Shown one piece after another: positions 1 to 11,834 of a stretch of DNA of 36,704 bases. The notes beneath the pieces were generated by a model. It had not been told where the DNA came from and made no database searches. It saw only the letters and a list, made by a program, of their open reading frames with translations. A program made the translations under genes and the position numbers. Positions within the stretch are counted from its first letter, which is position 1. Every line of letters begins with the position of its first letter. This stretch comes from Streptomyces albidoflavus (GTDB taxonomy: Bacteria; Actinomycetota; Actinomycetes; Streptomycetales; Streptomycetaceae), in the NCBI RefSeq assembly GCF_000719955.1, contig NZ_JOII01000045.1:1-36704 (forward strand), in the 5' to 3' direction.

Positions 1-3000
1 GCCCGCCTCTACCGCACCGGCGACCTCGTCACCCGCCACCCCGACGGCCGCCTCCACTTCCTCGGCCGCACCGACACCCAGGTCAAGATCCGCGGCCACC
101 GCATCGAACCCGCCGAGACCGAAGCGGTCCTCCTGACCCACCCCGAGGTCACCCGCGCCACGGTCCAGGCCCGCCCCCTCCCCTCCGGCGGCCGCCACCT
201 CGTGGCCTACGTCGTCACCACGCGCCCGCTGCCCGAGGCGGAGCTGCGCGCCCACCTCGCCGCGACGCTCCCCGACTACCTGGTGCCGAGCGCCTTCGTG
301 CCGGTCGAGGCGATCCCGCTGACCGCCAACGGCAAGATCGACCACCGCGCGCTGCCCGACCCGCACCTCACGGCGGCCACCGCCTACACCGCGCCCGCCA
401 CGCCCACCGAAGAGGCCCTCGCCGCCATCTGGGCCGAGGTCCTCGGCGCCGAACGCGTCGGCGTCCACGACAACTTCTTCTCCCTCGGCGGCGACTCCAT
501 CACCAGCCTCCAGGTCGTCTCACGCATCCGGGCGGCCTGTGCGGTGGAGCTGTCCCCGCGCGCCCTCTTCGAGCAGCCGACCGTCGCCGGGCTCGCCGCC
601 TTCGTGGCCGAGGCCACCGGTACCGACGCGGACACCATCGCCCCGGCACCGCGCGAGGGCGACCTGCCGCTCTCCTTCGCCCAGGAACGGCTGTGGTTCC
701 TGGAGGAGTTCGCCGGTTCCACCGTCGAGTACAACGTGGTGGAGGCCCTGCGGCTGACCGGCCCGCTCGACACCGGCGCGCTCCGCGCCGCCTTCGCCGC
801 CCTGGTCGCCCGGCACGAGGCGCTGCGCACCACCTTCGGCTCCGTCGAGGGCCGGGGCGTCCAGGTCGTGCACGAGGCCGGACAGCCGGTGGAGTTCCGC
901 ACCGCCGAGGTGGGCGCGGGCGAGGACGGGGCGGCGCGGCTCGCCGAGGCGGTGCGCCAGGAGGCGGCCCGCCCCTTCGACCTGCGGACCGGGCCGCTGC
1001 TGCGGGTGCTGCTGCTGCGCCGGACCGCGCGGGAGCACGTGCTCGTGCTCGCGCTGCACCACATCGTCACCGACGGCTGGTCGATGGGGGTCCTCACCCG
1101 CGAACTGGGCGCCCTCTACACGGCCGCCGTCGAGGACCGGGACGCGGCGCTGCCCGCCCTGCCCCTCCAGTACCCGGACTACGCCGCCTGGCAGCGGGGC
1201 CGCTCGGTGGCCGAGGACGAGATCGCGTACTGGGCCGGGGCGCTGGCCGGGCTGGAGCCGCTGGCGCTGCCCACCGACCGGCCCCGCCCCGCCGTGCGGA
1301 CCAGCGAGGGAGCCCTGCACACCTTCGAGGTCCCCGACGCCCTCGCGGCCCGCCTCACCGCGGCCGGGCGGAGCGAGGGCGCGAGCCTTTTCATGGTGCT
1401 GACCGCCGTCACCCAGCTGCTGCTCTCCCGGTGGACGGGGCAGCGGGACGTGGCCGTGGGCACCGCCGTCTCCGGCCGCGACCGGGCCGAACTCGAAGGG
1501 CTCGTCGGCTTCTTCGTCAACACGCTGGTGCTGCGGTCCCAGATCGACGAGCGGCTGCCGTTCACCGGGCTGCTCGCCGGGGTGCGCGGGAACGTGCTGG
1601 ACGCCTTCGCCCACCAGAGCGTGCCGTTCAGCCTCCTGGTGGACCGGCTCGCCCCGGACCGTGACACCAGCCGCACCCCGCTGGTGCAGGCGATGGTGAG
1701 CCTGCAGAACACCCCGGACGAGGAGCCGCTCGCCCTGCCGGGGCTGGAGGTGGCGCCGGTCGAGGTGGCGCGGGACACCGCCCAGTTCGACCTCACCTTC
1801 GGCTTCCGCGAGGAGGGCGGCGCGCTGCTGGCGGGCGTCGAGTACCACACCGGCCTCTTCGACGCGGCCACCGTGGACCGGCTCTCCCGCTGGTGGCTGC
1901 GGCTGGCCGAGGCCGTCCTGACCGCGCCCGGCACCCCGCTGCTGGCGCTGCCCGCCCTCCCCGACGAGCCGGCGGCCCCGGCCGCGTCCGCGCCGCACCC
2001 CGAGGTGCCGCCGCTCAGCGCCCCCGCCCTCTTCGCCCGCCGGGTCGCGGCCACCCCCGACGCGCCCGCCCTGATCCACACCGACGGCACCACTCTCACC
2101 TACCGCGAGCTGGACGAGCGGGCCGACCGCCTCGCCCGCCGCCTGGTCCGGGCCGGCGCCGGCCCCGAGGAGCGGGTGGCGCTGCTGCTGCCCCGCTCGC
2201 CCGACCAGGTCGTCTCGGTCCTCGCGGTGCTCAAGGCGGGCGCGGCCTTCGTGCCCGTCGACCCGTCCTACCCGGCCGACCGCACCGGCTACGTCCTCGC
2301 CGACTGCGGGGCCCGCCTCCTGCTCACCCACCGGGAACAGGCCCGACAGCTCCGCGAGGCCGGCCGCCTCCCGGAGCGGTCCGCCCTCTCCGTCCTCCTC
2401 CTCGACGAGGCACCGGACACCGCCGAGGACACCCCGGCACCCGCCGCCGGCCTGCCCCCGCTGCCCGAAGTCCCGCTCACCGCCGGGGCGTACGTCATCT
2501 ACACCTCCGGCTCGACCGGCCGCCCCAAGGGCGTGACCGTCACCCACGCGGGGCTCTCCGCGCTCGCCGCCACCCAGGCGGCCCGGCTCGGCGCCGGTCC
2601 CGGCTCCCGGGTCCTCCAGTTCGCCTCGCCCGGTTTCGACGCCTCCTGGTGGGAGCTGTCGATGGCGCTGCTGACCGGCGCGGCCCTGGTCGTCGACCCG
2701 CCGGAGCCGGGCGCGGCCACCACCGACTGGGGCAGCAGGCTCGGCCCCGTCGTCGCCGCCACCGGCGTCACCCACGCGACGCTGCCGCCCGCCCTGGTGG
2801 CCGCCCTCGACCCGGCCGCCCTGCCGCCGGTGCTGGTGGTGGCGGGTGAGGCGTGCCCGCCGGAGACGGTGCAGCGGTACGCGCCGGGCCGCACCCTGGT
2901 CAACGCCTACGGCCCGACCGAGACCTCCGTCTGCGCCACCATGAGCGCCCCGCTCACCCCCGCCCCCGGCACGCCGCCCATCGGCACCCCGGTGACCGCC

Positions 3001-6000
3001 GCCGCGACGTACGTCCTGGACGCCTGGCTGCGGCCGGTGCCGGTGGGGGTGCCCGGTGAGCTGTACGTGGCCGGCAGCGGGCTGGCGCGCGGCTACCTGG
3101 ACCGGCCGGGGCTCACCTCGGGCGCCTTCGTCGCCGACCCCTTCGGCGGCGGCGGGCGCCTGTACCGGACCGGTGACGTGGTGCGCCGCCGCGCCGACGG
3201 CGCGCTGGAGTACCTGGCCCGCCGCGACGACCAGCTGAAGGTGCGCGGCTTCCGGGTCGAGCCCCGCGAGATCGAGAACGTCCTCGCCCGCCACGCCTCG
3301 GTGGCGCAGGTCGTGGTGGACGCCCGCCCGGCCGGCACCGCCGCCGGGACGACGCGGCTGGTGGCGTACGTCGTCCCGGTGACGCCCGGCGCGGCCGACG
3401 CGGCGGCGCTGCGGGAGCACGCGGCGGCGGCGCTGCCGGAGTACATGGTCCCCTCGGCCTTCGTGGTGCTGGACCGGCTGCCGCTCAACGCCCACGGCAA
3501 GACCGACCGGGCGGCGCTGCCCGCTCCGGAGGCCGCCCCCGACGGCACGTACACCGCGCCCCGGCCGGGCGCGGAAGCGGTCCTCGCGGGGATCTGGGCC
3601 GAGGTGCTGGGCGTCGAACGGGTCGGCGCGCACGACAACTTCTTCGACCTGGGCGGCGACTCGATCCTCTCCATCCAGCTGGTGGCCAAGGCCCGCCGGG
3701 CCGGGCTCGACCTCTCCTCGCGGGACGTCTTCGCCCGCCAGACCGTCGCCGCCCTGGCCGCCGCCGCCCGGCCGTCCGGTACGGAGGCGGCGACGCGGGT
3801 GACGGCCGATCAGTCCACGGTGACCGGGCCGGTCGCCACCACCCCGATCCGCGAGTGGTTCTTCGCCCACCACCCCACGGCCCCGGACCACTTCGCCATG
3901 TCGATGGCGTTCGAGCTGCGCGCCGGGACCTCCCTCGCCCACCTCCGCGCGGCCCTCACCGCCGTCCTCGCCCACCACGACGCCCTGCGCACCGTCTTCA
4001 CCGCGCCCGGCCCGGATGGCCCCGCCACCGCGACGATCCTCCCGGACACCGGCCTGGACGCCGTCCTGGAGACGTACGACCTGGGCGGCGACCAGGACGC
4101 CGAAGCCAGGGAATCCGCCTGGCGGGAGCGGGCCGCCGCCGTCCCGGCCGGGATCGCCCTCGGCGGGCCGCTGTTCCGCGTGCTGGTCGGCGTAGACGGG
4201 GACGGGCGGCCCGCCCGGGCCCAGTTCACCGCCCACCACCTCGTGGTCGACGGCGTCTCGTGGCGGGTCCTCCTCGCCGACCTGGAGACCGCCTGCCGGC
4301 AGCTGGCCGCCGGGCAGGAGCCCGACCTGGGCCCGAAGACCACCTCCGTCGCCCAGTGGGCCGACCGGCTCGCCGCCCATGTGGCGTCCGGCGGCTTCGA
4401 CGCGCAGGCCGCCTACTGGCGTACGGCGCTGGAGGGAGCCACGACCGAGCTGCCGGTGGACACCCCCGGCGGCTCCCGCACCGTCGGCGAGGAGCGGACC
4501 CTGCTCGGCTCCCTGAGCGCCGAGCGGACCACCGCCCTGCTCCGCCGTGTCCCGGCCGTCTACCGCACCCGCACCGACGAGGTGCTCCTGACGGCACTGG
4601 CCCGCGCCCTGCGCGGCTGGACGGGCCAGGACCGGGTGGCCGTCGCCCTGGAGGGCCACGGCCGTGAGGAACTCTTCGCCGACGTCGACCTGACCCGCAC
4701 CGTGGGCTGGTTCACCTCGCTCTACCCGTTCGCCCCCGCCCTGCCGGCGGGCGAGGGGTGGAAGGAGTCGGTGACGGCGGTCAAGGAACAGCTCCGCGCC
4801 GTCCCCGACCGGGGCCTCGGCCACGGCGCCCTGCGTCACCTCGGCGCACCCGGCACCGCCGCCGACGCCCTGCGGGACCTCCCCGAACCGCAGATCTCCT
4901 TCAACTACCACGGCCAGTTCGACGTGGTGGCGCCCTCCGGCGAGCAGACGGCCACCGCCCCGGAGGGGCTGTACGCCGCCGAACTGCCCGACGCGGGCGG
5001 CGACCGCAGCGGCCGGGAGCTCCGCACCCACCTCCTGGACGTGGTCGGCGGCATCGAGGACGGCCGCCTCACCTTCGCCTGGACCTACTCGCCCGGTCTG
5101 CACCGCGAGGAGACGGTCCGCGCGCTGGCCGACCGTTTCTTCGCCGAGCTGGAGGCGTTCGTCGCGCACTGCGCCGAGCCCGGCGCGGGCGGCTGCTCGC
5201 CCGCCGACTTCCCGCTGGTCCCGCTCGGCCAGGCCGAGGTGGACCTGCTGGCGGGCGACGGGCGGAACGTCGCCGACCTCTGCCCGCTCACCCCCCTCCA
5301 GGCGGGCATGCTCTTCCACACCCTCGACGGGCCGGGTACCGAGGCGTACCTGGAGCAGTTCACCTGCGTCCTCGACGGGGTGCGCGACACCGGCGCCCTG
5401 GCCCGCGCCTGGCAGCGGGTGGTGGAGCGGTCCGACGCGCTGCGCTCCTCCGTCTTCTGGGAGGCCGTCGGCCGGCCGGTGCGGGTCGTCCACCGCGAGG
5501 TGGTGCTGCCGCTGGAGGTGGCGGACTGGACCGGCCGCACCGAGGACGAGCGCGCGACCGCCCTCGCCGGCGTCCTCGCCGAGGAGCGGAGGCGCGGCCT
5601 CGACCTCACCGCCGCGCCCCTCTCCCGGGTGCTGCTGGCCCGCCTCGACGACGACCGCGTCCAGCTCGTCTGGACCTTCCACCACCTGCTGCTGGACGGC
5701 TGGAGCAGCGCCGCCCTCCTCACCGACGTGGTCGCCGAGTACGCGGCCCTGACCGACGGCGGTCCGGGCGCCGCCCCGCGCGGCCCCTTCCGCGACTACC
5801 TCGACTGGCTGGCAGGCCGCGACCACGCCGAGGGCCGCGCCTACTGGCGGCAGCGGCTGGCCGGCTTCACCGAACCGGTGGCGCTGCCCACCGACCGCCC
5901 GGCGCCGCAGGCGCACCGGGGCCGCTCCACGGCCCGCGTCGAGGTCCCGCTCACCGAGGCGGCGGGGAGCGGCGCGACCGCCTTCGCCCGGCGCCTGCGC

Positions 6001-9000
6001 GTCACCCCCAACGCCCTGGTGCAGGGCGCCTGGTCGCTGCTGCTCGCCCACCACTCGTCCACCCGTGACGTGGTGTTCGGCGCGACGGTCTCCGGCCGCC
6101 CGGCCGAACTGCCCGGCGCCGAGGAGATCCTGGGCCTCTTCATCAACACGCTGCCCGTCCGCGTCGACACCTCGCCCGCACTGCGCGTCGGCGAGTGGCT
6201 CGCCGCGATCCAGCGGGACGCCGCCGAGGCGGGCCGCCACGAGTACGTCGCGCTGCGCGACATCGCCACCGAACTGCCGCCGGGCACCGCCCCCTTCGAC
6301 ACCCTGCTGGTCTTCGAGAACTACCCGGTGGACCCCGAGGGCGCCGCCCGGCACGGCGTCCGGCTCCTCGAACCCGAGGCCGTCGAGGCGACCAACTACC
6401 CGCTCACCCTGATCGCGGGCACGGCCGCCGGTGACACCCCCGGGAGCACCGGCCTCAGCCTCACCCTCGCCTACGACCCGGAGCTGTTCGACGCCACCAC
6501 CGCCGGCCGTCTCGCGGCCGACCTGGCCCGCCTGGTCGAGGAGGTCTGCGCCGACCCGGACCGCACCCTCGGCGAGGTCCCGGCCCTCTCCGCCGCCGAG
6601 GCGCGCGAGGCCCTGCGCCGGGGCACCGGACCGGCCGCCGAGCCGCCCGTGCCGCTCGGCACCTGGTTCGCCCGGCAGGCGGCGGCCCGCCCGGACGCGC
6701 CCGCCGTCTCGGCGGGCGCCACGGAACTGTCGTACGCCGAGGTGGACGCCCGCGCCGACCGGCTGGCCCGGCTGCTGCGCGGGCGCGGGACCGGCGCCGA
6801 GACGCGGGTGGCGGTGCTGCTGCCCAGGTCGGCCGCGTGGGCGCCGGCCGTCCTCGGTGTGGCCCGGGCGGGCGGCGTGCACGTCCCCGTCGACCCGGCG
6901 TGGCCCGCCGACCGGCTCCGGTACGTCCTCGACGACTGTGGCGCCGCCCTGCTGGTCACCGACCGCGCGCACGCCGCGGACCACCGCGCCGACGGCCCGC
7001 CGCTCCTCGTCCTGGACGACCCGGCGGTCCTGGCCGAACTGGCGGAACTCCCCGCCGGCGCCCCGGAGACCGCCGTACCCCCGGCCTCGGCCGCGTACGT
7101 CATCCACACCTCGGGCTCCACCGGCCGCCCCAAGGGCGTCGTCGTCCCGCACCAGGGGCTGACCTCGCTGGCCGCCTCGCTGACCGGCGCGGGCGGCAAA
7201 GTCGGCGGCGACCCGGCCCGGGTGCTCCAGCTGGCCTCGCCCGGCTTCGACGCCTCCGTCCTCGAACTCCTGCTGGCCTTCGCCACCGGCGGCACCCTCG
7301 TCCTGCCGTCCGCCGAGGGCCCGCTGGCGGGCGAGGAGCTGGCCCGGGTGGTCGAGGAGGAGCGCGTCACGCACGCCCTGATCCCGCCGACCGTCCTCGC
7401 CAGCGTCCCGCCCGGCCGGATGCCGGGCCTCACCACGCTGTTCACCGGCGGCGAGGCGTGCGGCCCCGAACTGGTCCGCCTCTGGTCGCCGGGCCGCACC
7501 CTGGTCAACGCCTACGGCCCCACCGAGACCACCGTGGTCGCCACGATGAGCGGCCGCCTCGACCCCGGCACCGCCGACGCTCCCCCGCCCATCGGCCTCC
7601 CGGTCACCGGCGCCGCCGTCCGCGTCCTGGACGCCCGGCTCCGCCCCGTCCCGGCCGGCGTCCCCGGCGAGCTGTACGTGGCGGGCGCCGTCCTCGCCCG
7701 CGGCTACCTCGGGCAGTCCGCCCTGACCGCCACCCGCTTCGTCGCGGACCCGGAGGGAGGCGGCGGCCGCCTGTACCGCACCGGCGACCTCGTCCGCCGG
7801 CGCGCCGACGGCCAACTGGCGTACGTGGGCCGCGCCGACGACCAGGTGAAGCTCCGGGGCCTGCGGATCGAACTCGGTGAGATCGAGGCGGCCCTCACCC
7901 GCCACCCCGCCGTCCGCCAGGCCGCCGTCACCGTCCGCGAGGACCGCCCCGGCAGCCGCCGCCTCGTCGCCTACGTCGTCCCCCACGCCGGTACCGAGGC
8001 GCCGGACGCCGAGACCCTCCGCACCTTCGCGGGCGGCTCCCTGCCCGCCTACATGCTCCCCGCCGCCTTCGTCCCCCTCCCCGCGCTCCCGGTCAACGCC
8101 AGCGGCAAGACCGACCGCCGCGCCCTGCCCGCCCCCGACGACGAGGGCGACCGCGCCACCACCTACGTGGCCCCGCGCACCGACACGGAACGCGCCCTGT
8201 GCCAGATCTGGTCGGAGGTGCTCGGGGTCGAACACGTCGGCGTGCACGACAGCTTCTTCGCCCTCGGCGGCGACTCGATCCTCTCCATCCAGGTGGTCTC
8301 CCGGGCCCGCCAGGCGGGCCTGCACATGTACACACGGGACGTCTTCGTCGGCCAGACCGTGGCCGGCCTCGCGGCCGAGGCGGACGCAGCCGAGGCCGCC
8401 GACACCCCGGCCGGGGAGGAGTCCGAGGCCGGCCCGCTGCCGCCGGTCCCGGTCGCCGAGTGGTTCTTCGCCACCCACCCGAAGGCGCCCGCCCACTTCG
8501 ACATGACGATGTCCTTCACCCTCGCCCCCGGCGCCGACCCCGCCGCCCTGCGCACCGCAGTCGGCGCCCTCCTCGACCGCCACGGCATGCTGCGCGCCGT
8601 CTACGCCCAGGAGGCGGGCCAGGACCGCTGGACCGGCCGCATCCTGCCCGAACTCTCCCCCGACGCCGTCCTCACCGTCCACGACCTCACCGCCGCCCCC
8701 GACCAGGAGGCGGCCTGGAACACCCTGCTCACCGAGGTCCAGTCCGGCTTCCGCCTGGACACGGGCCCGCTCTTCCGCGTCCTGTACGGCGAGCGGGGCG
8801 CCGGCCAGGCCCCTTGGCTGAGCCTGGTCGCCCACCACCTCGTCATCGACGGCGTCTCCTGGCGCATCCTCCTGGACGACCTGGAGGCGGCCTACGCCCA
8901 GGCCGCCGCCGGCGCCGGCCCCGTCACCCCGCGCGAGCGGACCTCCTCGGTCCGCCAGTGGGCCGAACTCCTCGCCCGGCACGTCGCCGAGGGCGGCTTC

Positions 9001-9768
9001 GACGACCAGCTCGACCACTGGCGGGAGGCGGGCGAGGCGGCCGCCGCACCGCTCCCCGTCGACCACCCCGGCGCCCCCAACACCGGCGCGGAACTGACCG
9101 GCACCGCCACCACCCTCTCCGCCGAGCACACCCACGCCCTGCTCAACCTCGCCCCCGGCCACTACCGCACCCAGATCAACGACATCCTCCTCGCCGCCCT
9201 CGCCCGCGTCCTCGCCGACTGGACCGGCCGCCCCCGCACCGCCGTCGCCCTGGAGAGCCACGGCCGCGAGGACCTCTTCGACACCGTCGACCTCTCCGGC
9301 ACCGTCGGCTGGTTCACCGCCATCCACCCCGTCGCCCTGGAGGCCCCCGCCGCGCCCGGCTGGCCCGCCGCCATCCGCGCCGTCAAGCGCCACCTGCGCA
9401 CCGTCCCCGACCACGGCGTGGGCTACGGCGCCCTCCGCCACCTCAGCGCCCCCGACTCCCCCGCCCGCACCCTCCTGGACACCCCCGCCCCCCAGCTCAG
9501 CTTCAACTACCTGGGCCGCCTCGACCTCACCACCGACACCCCCGGCTCAGGCCTCCTCCGCACCGAACTCGACCTCCCCGGCCGCGACTACGCCCTCACC
9601 GAAACCCGCCCCCACCTCATCGACATCGCCGCCATGGTCCAACAGGGCCACCTCACCACCACCTGGACCTACTCCCAGGCCCAGTACGACACCCCCACCC
9701 TGACCCACCTGTCCACGGCGTACAGCCGGGCCCTGGAGGAGATCGCTACGGCTTGCCTGGGGAAGTGA
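1..9768 (+). CDS. surD: Non-ribosomal peptide synthetase, 3' part (A*-PCP-C-A-PCP-E-C-A-PCP-E), SurD-like
   Basis: The reading frame is open from base 1 to the TGA at 9766-9768, so the 5' end is missing; 3255 residues are visible. Domains by nucleotide: end of an A domain (YRTGD at 10-24, NGKID about 325-342); PCP with GGDS serine at 496-498; C (HHIVTDG at 1057-1077, LCL-like); A (TSGSTG motif from 2491, NAYGPTE at 2902-2922); PCP serine 3661-3663; E (HHLVVDG at 4234-4254, then GHGRE and FNYHG motifs); C (HHLLLDG 5680-5700, expected to accept a D-residue); A (TSGSTG from 7096, NAYGPTE 7507-7527); PCP serine 8275-8277; E (HHLVIDG 8833-8853). All key residues are present. My pocket readings are DAWTVAAVCK (Phe type) and DALLFGAVVK (hydrophobic, uncertain). 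There is no TE or reductase after the last E. The order fits the last three modules of surugamide SurD (Ile, D-Phe, D-Leu). NRPS identity is certain; the symbol is inferred. Confidence 0.93.
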   Translation, partial: ARLYRTGDLVTRHPDGRLHFLGRTDTQVKIRGHRIEPAETEAVLLTHPEVTRATVQARPLPSGGRHLVAYVVTTRPLPEAELRAHLAATLPDYLVPSAFVPVEAIPLTANGKIDHRALPDPHLTAATAYTAPATPTEEALAAIWAEVLGAERVGVHDNFFSLGGDSITSLQVVSRIRAACAVELSPRALFEQPTVAGLAAFVAEATGTDADTIAPAPREGDLPLSFAQERLWFLEEFAGSTVEYNVVEALRLTGPLDTGALRAAFAALVARHEALRTTFGSVEGRGVQVVHEAGQPVEFRTAEVGAGEDGAARLAEAVRQEAARPFDLRTGPLLRVLLLRRTAREHVLVLALHHIVTDGWSMGVLTRELGALYTAAVEDRDAALPALPLQYPDYAAWQRGRSVAEDEIAYWAGALAGLEPLALPTDRPRPAVRTSEGALHTFEVPDALAARLTAAGRSEGASLFMVLTAVTQLLLSRWTGQRDVAVGTAVSGRDRAELEGLVGFFVNTLVLRSQIDERLPFTGLLAGVRGNVLDAFAHQSVPFSLLVDRLAPDRDTSRTPLVQAMVSLQNTPDEEPLALPGLEVAPVEVARDTAQFDLTFGFREEGGALLAGVEYHTGLFDAATVDRLSRWWLRLAEAVLTAPGTPLLALPALPDEPAAPAASAPHPEVPPLSAPALFARRVAATPDAPALIHTDGTTLTYRELDERADRLARRLVRAGAGPEERVALLLPRSPDQVVSVLAVLKAGAAFVPVDPSYPADRTGYVLADCGARLLLTHREQARQLREAGRLPERSALSVLLLDEAPDTAEDTPAPAAGLPPLPEVPLTAGAYVIYTSGSTGRPKGVTVTHAGLSALAATQAARLGAGPGSRVLQFASPGFDASWWELSMALLTGAALVVDPPEPGAATTDWGSRLGPVVAATGVTHATLPPALVAALDPAALPPVLVVAGEACPPETVQRYAPGRTLVNAYGPTETSVCATMSAPLTPAPGTPPIGTPVTAAATYVLDAWLRPVPVGVPGELYVAGSGLARGYLDRPGLTSGAFVADPFGGGGRLYRTGDVVRRRADGALEYLARRDDQLKVRGFRVEPREIENVLARHASVAQVVVDARPAGTAAGTTRLVAYVVPVTPGAADAAALREHAAAALPEYMVPSAFVVLDRLPLNAHGKTDRAALPAPEAAPDGTYTAPRPGAEAVLAGIWAEVLGVERVGAHDNFFDLGGDSILSIQLVAKARRAGLDLSSRDVFARQTVAALAAAARPSGTEAATRVTADQSTVTGPVATTPIREWFFAHHPTAPDHFAMSMAFELRAGTSLAHLRAALTAVLAHHDALRTVFTAPGPDGPATATILPDTGLDAVLETYDLGGDQDAEARESAWRERAAAVPAGIALGGPLFRVLVGVDGDGRPARAQFTAHHLVVDGVSWRVLLADLETACRQLAAGQEPDLGPKTTSVAQWADRLAAHVASGGFDAQAAYWRTALEGATTELPVDTPGGSRTVGEERTLLGSLSAERTTALLRRVPAVYRTRTDEVLLTALARALRGWTGQDRVAVALEGHGREELFADVDLTRTVGWFTSLYPFAPALPAGEGWKESVTAVKEQLRAVPDRGLGHGALRHLGAPGTAADALRDLPEPQISFNYHGQFDVVAPSGEQTATAPEGLYAAELPDAGGDRSGRELRTHLLDVVGGIEDGRLTFAWTYSPGLHREETVRALADRFFAELEAFVAHCAEPGAGGCSPADFPLVPLGQAEVDLLAGDGRNVADLCPLTPLQAGMLFHTLDGPGTEAYLEQFTCVLDGVRDTGALARAWQRVVERSDALRSSVFWEAVGRPVRVVHREVVLPLEVADWTGRTEDERATALAGVLAEERRRGLDLTAAPLSRVLLARLDDDRVQLVWTFHHLLLDGWSSAALLTDVVAEYAALTDGGPGAAPRGPFRDYLDWLAGRDHAEGRAYWRQRLAGFTEPVALPTDRPAPQAHRGRSTARVEVPLTEAAGSGATAFARRLRVTPNALVQGAWSLLLAHHSSTRDVVFGATVSGRPAELPGAEEILGLFINTLPVRVDTSPALRVGEWLAAIQRDAAEAGRHEYVALRDIATELPPGTAPFDTLLVFENYPVDPEGAARHGVRLLEPEAVEATNYPLTLIAGTAAGDTPGSTGLSLTLAYDPELFDATTAGRLAADLARLVEEVCADPDRTLGEVPALSAAEAREALRRGTGPAAEPPVPLGTWFARQAAARPDAPAVSAGATELSYAEVDARADRLARLLRGRGTGAETRVAVLLPRSAAWAPAVLGVARAGGVHVPVDPAWPADRLRYVLDDCGAALLVTDRAHAADHRADGPPLLVLDDPAVLAELAELPAGAPETAVPPASAAYVIHTSGSTGRPKGVVVPHQGLTSLAASLTGAGGKVGGDPARVLQLASPGFDASVLELLLAFATGGTLVLPSAEGPLAGEELARVVEEERVTHALIPPTVLASVPPGRMPGLTTLFTGGEACGPELVRLWSPGRTLVNAYGPTETTVVATMSGRLDPGTADAPPPIGLPVTGAAVRVLDARLRPVPAGVPGELYVAGAVLARGYLGQSALTATRFVADPEGGGGRLYRTGDLVRRRADGQLAYVGRADDQVKLRGLRIELGEIEAALTRHPAVRQAAVTVREDRPGSRRLVAYVVPHAGTEAPDAETLRTFAGGSLPAYMLPAAFVPLPALPVNASGKTDRRALPAPDDEGDRATTYVAPRTDTERALCQIWSEVLGVEHVGVHDSFFALGGDSILSIQVVSRARQAGLHMYTRDVFVGQTVAGLAAEADAAEAADTPAGEESEAGPLPPVPVAEWFFATHPKAPAHFDMTMSFTLAPGADPAALRTAVGALLDRHGMLRAVYAQEAGQDRWTGRILPELSPDAVLTVHDLTAAPDQEAAWNTLLTEVQSGFRLDTGPLFRVLYGERGAGQAPWLSLVAHHLVIDGVSWRILLDDLEAAYAQAAAGAGPVTPRERTSSVRQWAELLARHVAEGGFDDQLDHWREAGEAAAAPLPVDHPGAPNTGAELTGTATTLSAEHTHALLNLAPGHYRTQINDILLAALARVLADWTGRPRTAVALESHGREDLFDTVDLSGTVGWFTAIHPVALEAPAAPGWPAAIRAVKRHLRTVPDHGVGYGALRHLSAPDSPARTLLDTPAPQLSFNYLGRLDLTTDTPGSGLLRTELDLPGRDYALTETRPHLIDIAAMVQQGHLTTTWTYSQAQYDTPTLTHLSTAYSRALEEIATACLGK

Positions 9769-9776
9769 GGAGGGGT

Positions 9777-9805
9777 GCGGGGGGCGGCAGGCGAAGGCCC
9801 CCCGC
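9777..9805. terminator. Bidirectional terminator between the NRPS and MFS genes
   Basis: A perfect 9-bp stem (GCGGGGGGC at 9777-9785 with GCCCCCCGC at 9797-9805) and an 11-base loop fill the 37-bp gap between the convergent stop codons. There is no T tract, as is usual in Streptomyces. Confidence 0.75.
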
Positions 9806-11164
9806 TCACGCCCCGACCCCCGCCGCCGCCTCCCCCCGTACCGAAGGCAGCAGCAGGGCCGGGCCCAGGCCGAGGGTCGTGATTCCGGCCAGGAGGAGCA
9901 GGGTGTTCGGTGTGGAGGTGCCGGGGGCGCCGGATGCGAGGGCGATGCCGAGGGCCGGGCCGATGTTGGTGGCCGTCTGTTTCAGGCCGCCGACGGCGCC
10001 GGCGTAGGCGGGCGGGGCGTCGGTGACGACCGTGCCCGTCGCCGTGACCATGACGGCCGCGAACCCGGCGCCGATCAGGGCGAAGGCCACCCCGGTGGCG
10101 ACCCCGGCCCCGTCCGGGGCCGCCGCACCGAGCCCGGCGGTGCCCAGGACGACCAGGAGGGTGCCGGTGAGTGCGGTCGGGCGTGGCCCCCACCGGCCGA
10201 GGGCGGCACCGGCCAGCGGGGAGCCGATCACCATCAGCACGGTGAGCGGCAGTACGCGCAGCCCGGTGGTGAGCGGGTCCAGGCCCAGCGTGTCCTGGAG
10301 GTGGAAGGTGGCGGTGAACACGCTCCCGAACAGGCCCGCCGAGACGACCAGCAGGAGCGCCATGGCGGCCGTCACCGGCACGGACCGGGCCAGGGCCGGC
10401 GGCACGAAGGGGTGTGCCGACCGCCGCTCGCTCACCACGAACACGGCCGCCAGGCCCACCGCGCCGGCGAGTTCGCGCAGGGTGGCCGGCGCGCCCCAGC
10501 CCCGCACCGGTACCTGGGAGAGCGCGTGGACGAGCACCGCCAGGCAGCCCGCGAGCAGCACGGCGCCGGTCAGGCCGAGCCGTCGCGCGACGGGGCGTTC
10601 CCGCTCCGGGAGCCGCAGCGCGGTGGCCGGGAGCACCACGGCGAGCACCAGCGGAAGGTTGATCCAGAACACCGACTGCCAGCCGAAGTGCGCCACCAGG
10701 AGCCCGCCGAGCACGGGCCCGCTCCCGGCCGCCACCGCGATGGCGCCGGTCCGCACGGCGATCGCCCGGCGCAGTTCCCGCTCCGGGTACGCCAGCCGCA
10801 GCACCGCGAGCGTCGCGGGCTGGAGCAGGGCGCCGCACACCCCTTGCGCCACCCGCAGCCCGATGACCCAGCCGACCGAGGGCGCCAGCGCGATCCCGGC
10901 CGAGGCCAGGCCGAAGCCGGTCAGGCCGAGGTGGAGCAGCCGCAGGTGCCCGTACCGGTCGCCGAGCCGCCCGGCGAGGACCAGCAGGGCGGCCACCGCG
11001 ACGAGGTAGCCGGTGCTGGTCCACTGGAGCTGGACCGCGCTCGCCCCGAACGCGCGCCGCAGCTCGGGCTGGGCCATCAGGAGCACCGTGCCGTCCAGCG
11101 CCACGATCATCGCCCCGCCCGCGCCGACCAGGAGCGGGGCGGCGCGGCCCACCCGCCCGGTCAC
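9806..11164 (-). CDS. MFS drug exporter, DHA2 (14-TM, EmrB/QacA) type
   Basis: A 452-residue membrane protein with many hydrophobic segments. Motif A (GRLGDRYGHLR) follows the second segment, and the N-terminus contains the D-G-T-V-L pattern seen after the first helix of DHA2 proton antiporters. I chose the GTG at 11162-11164 because it overlaps the TGA of the upstream tetR gene as GTGA, implying translational coupling; an ATG 18 codons later (MIVALDG) would remove the first helix. It is the second gene of a tetR-MFS operon and converges on the NRPS gene. Drug or metabolite efflux is the family role. Export of the neighbouring NRPS product is a guess from position only. Confidence 0.88.
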   Translation of the reverse strand: MTGRVGRAAPLLVGAGGAMIVALDGTVLLMAQPELRRAFGASAVQLQWTSTGYLVAVAALLVLAGRLGDRYGHLRLLHLGLTGFGLASAGIALAPSVGWVIGLRVAQGVCGALLQPATLAVLRLAYPERELRRAIAVRTGAIAVAAGSGPVLGGLLVAHFGWQSVFWINLPLVLAVVLPATALRLPERERPVARRLGLTGAVLLAGCLAVLVHALSQVPVRGWGAPATLRELAGAVGLAAVFVVSERRSAHPFVPPALARSVPVTAAMALLLVVSAGLFGSVFTATFHLQDTLGLDPLTTGLRVLPLTVLMVIGSPLAGAALGRWGPRPTALTGTLLVVLGTAGLGAAAPDGAGVATGVAFALIGAGFAAVMVTATGTVVTDAPPAYAGAVGGLKQTATNIGPALGIALASGAPGTSTPNTLLLLAGITTLGLGPALLLPSVRGEAAAGVGA

Positions 11165-11772
11165 GGGGCGGCGGGGCCGAGGTGGGCGTCGAGCACCGCG
11201 TCGACGAGCGGTTCGGGGCCGCCCGTGGCCTCGGCGCCGAGGGCGAGTGGCAGGCTGCCCCAGGACCAGAGCTGGGCGATGCCGTGCAGGCCGGCCCAGA
11301 GGGCGGTCGCGGTGACGGCCGCCGGGGGACCCGCCGCCTCGCCCCGGCACCGGGCGACCAGCTCGGTGACGTGCCGCAGCAGCGGCAGGGTGGCCTCGCG
11401 CAGCGGGGGGCCGTCCGGCGCAGCCTCCCGGCCGCCGCCGTCGAGCAGTTCGTGGCGGAACATCAGCTCGAACATGCCGCGCCGCTCCCGCGCGTAGGCC
11501 AGGTAGGCCCGCGCCAGGGCCGTCAGCTCCGCCCGCGGCCCGTCCGCCCCGGCCACGGCGTACGCGGAGCGCGCCCCCAGTTCCTCGAACCCGCGGCGGG
11601 CGACGGCCGACAGGAGCGCCCGGTGGGTCGGGAAGTACCGCCTCGGGGCTCCGTGCGACACCCCCGCCCGCCGCGCGATCTCCCGCAGCCCGACCGGGCT
11701 GGTGCCGCCTTCCAGCACCAACTCCACACCGACGTCGACCAGTCGCTCCCGCAGAGCCTTCTCCCCGTCCAT
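11161..11772 (-). CDS. TetR/AcrR-family transcriptional regulator
   Basis: 203 residues, normal for the family. The N-terminal helix-turn-helix spans about residues 28-47 (GLREIARRAGVSHGAPRRYF), with the typical G-V-S-x-G and R-Y-F pattern. The C-terminal ligand domain is helical and not specific enough to name an effector. The gene is first in an operon with the MFS exporter, overlapping it by four bases, so by family precedent it probably represses the exporter and itself and is released by an exported compound. The ATG at 11770-11772 has no Shine-Dalgarno sequence but lies six bases after a -10-like box, so the mRNA may be leaderless. Confidence 0.88.
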   Translation of the reverse strand: MDGEKALRERLVDVGVELVLEGGTSPVGLREIARRAGVSHGAPRRYFPTHRALLSAVARRGFEELGARSAYAVAGADGPRAELTALARAYLAYARERRGMFELMFRHELLDGGGREAAPDGPPLREATLPLLRHVTELVARCRGEAAGPPAAVTATALWAGLHGIAQLWSWGSLPLALGAEATGGPEPLVDAVLDAHLGPAAP

Positions 11773-11778
11773 GGGGAC

Positions 11779-11809
11779 GGTCTACCAGGCTCACGTAGAC
11801 AGTGTCTAC
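11779..11809 (-). promoter_or_regulatory. tetR-MFS promoter with palindromic operator, leaderless start
   Basis: On the minus strand TAGACA (11803-11808) and TAGACC (11779-11784) are separated by 18 bp and read as -35 and -10 boxes. The ATG begins six bases after the -10. A perfect 7+1+7 palindrome, GTAGACAGTGTCTAC (11795-11809), covers the -35, and a third GTCTAC half-site (11780-11785) covers the -10. This is the expected layout for a TetR autorepressor. Operator identity is inferred. Confidence 0.65.
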
Positions 11810-11834
11810 CCCCGGGGGGGGCGAGGGCCCGCCG

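Noticed and set aside
1057..8853. Repeated DNA blocks within the NRPS gene
   Set aside because: They correspond to homologous modules (C, A, PCP and E domains) and need no separate explanation.
520..9441. A 2973-residue open frame on the minus strand opposite the NRPS gene
   Set aside because: It is an antisense shadow of a very high-GC gene: stop codons are rare on the opposite strand. The translation is low-complexity Gly/Ala/Arg/Val with no domain, and the plus-strand frame has every NRPS motif.
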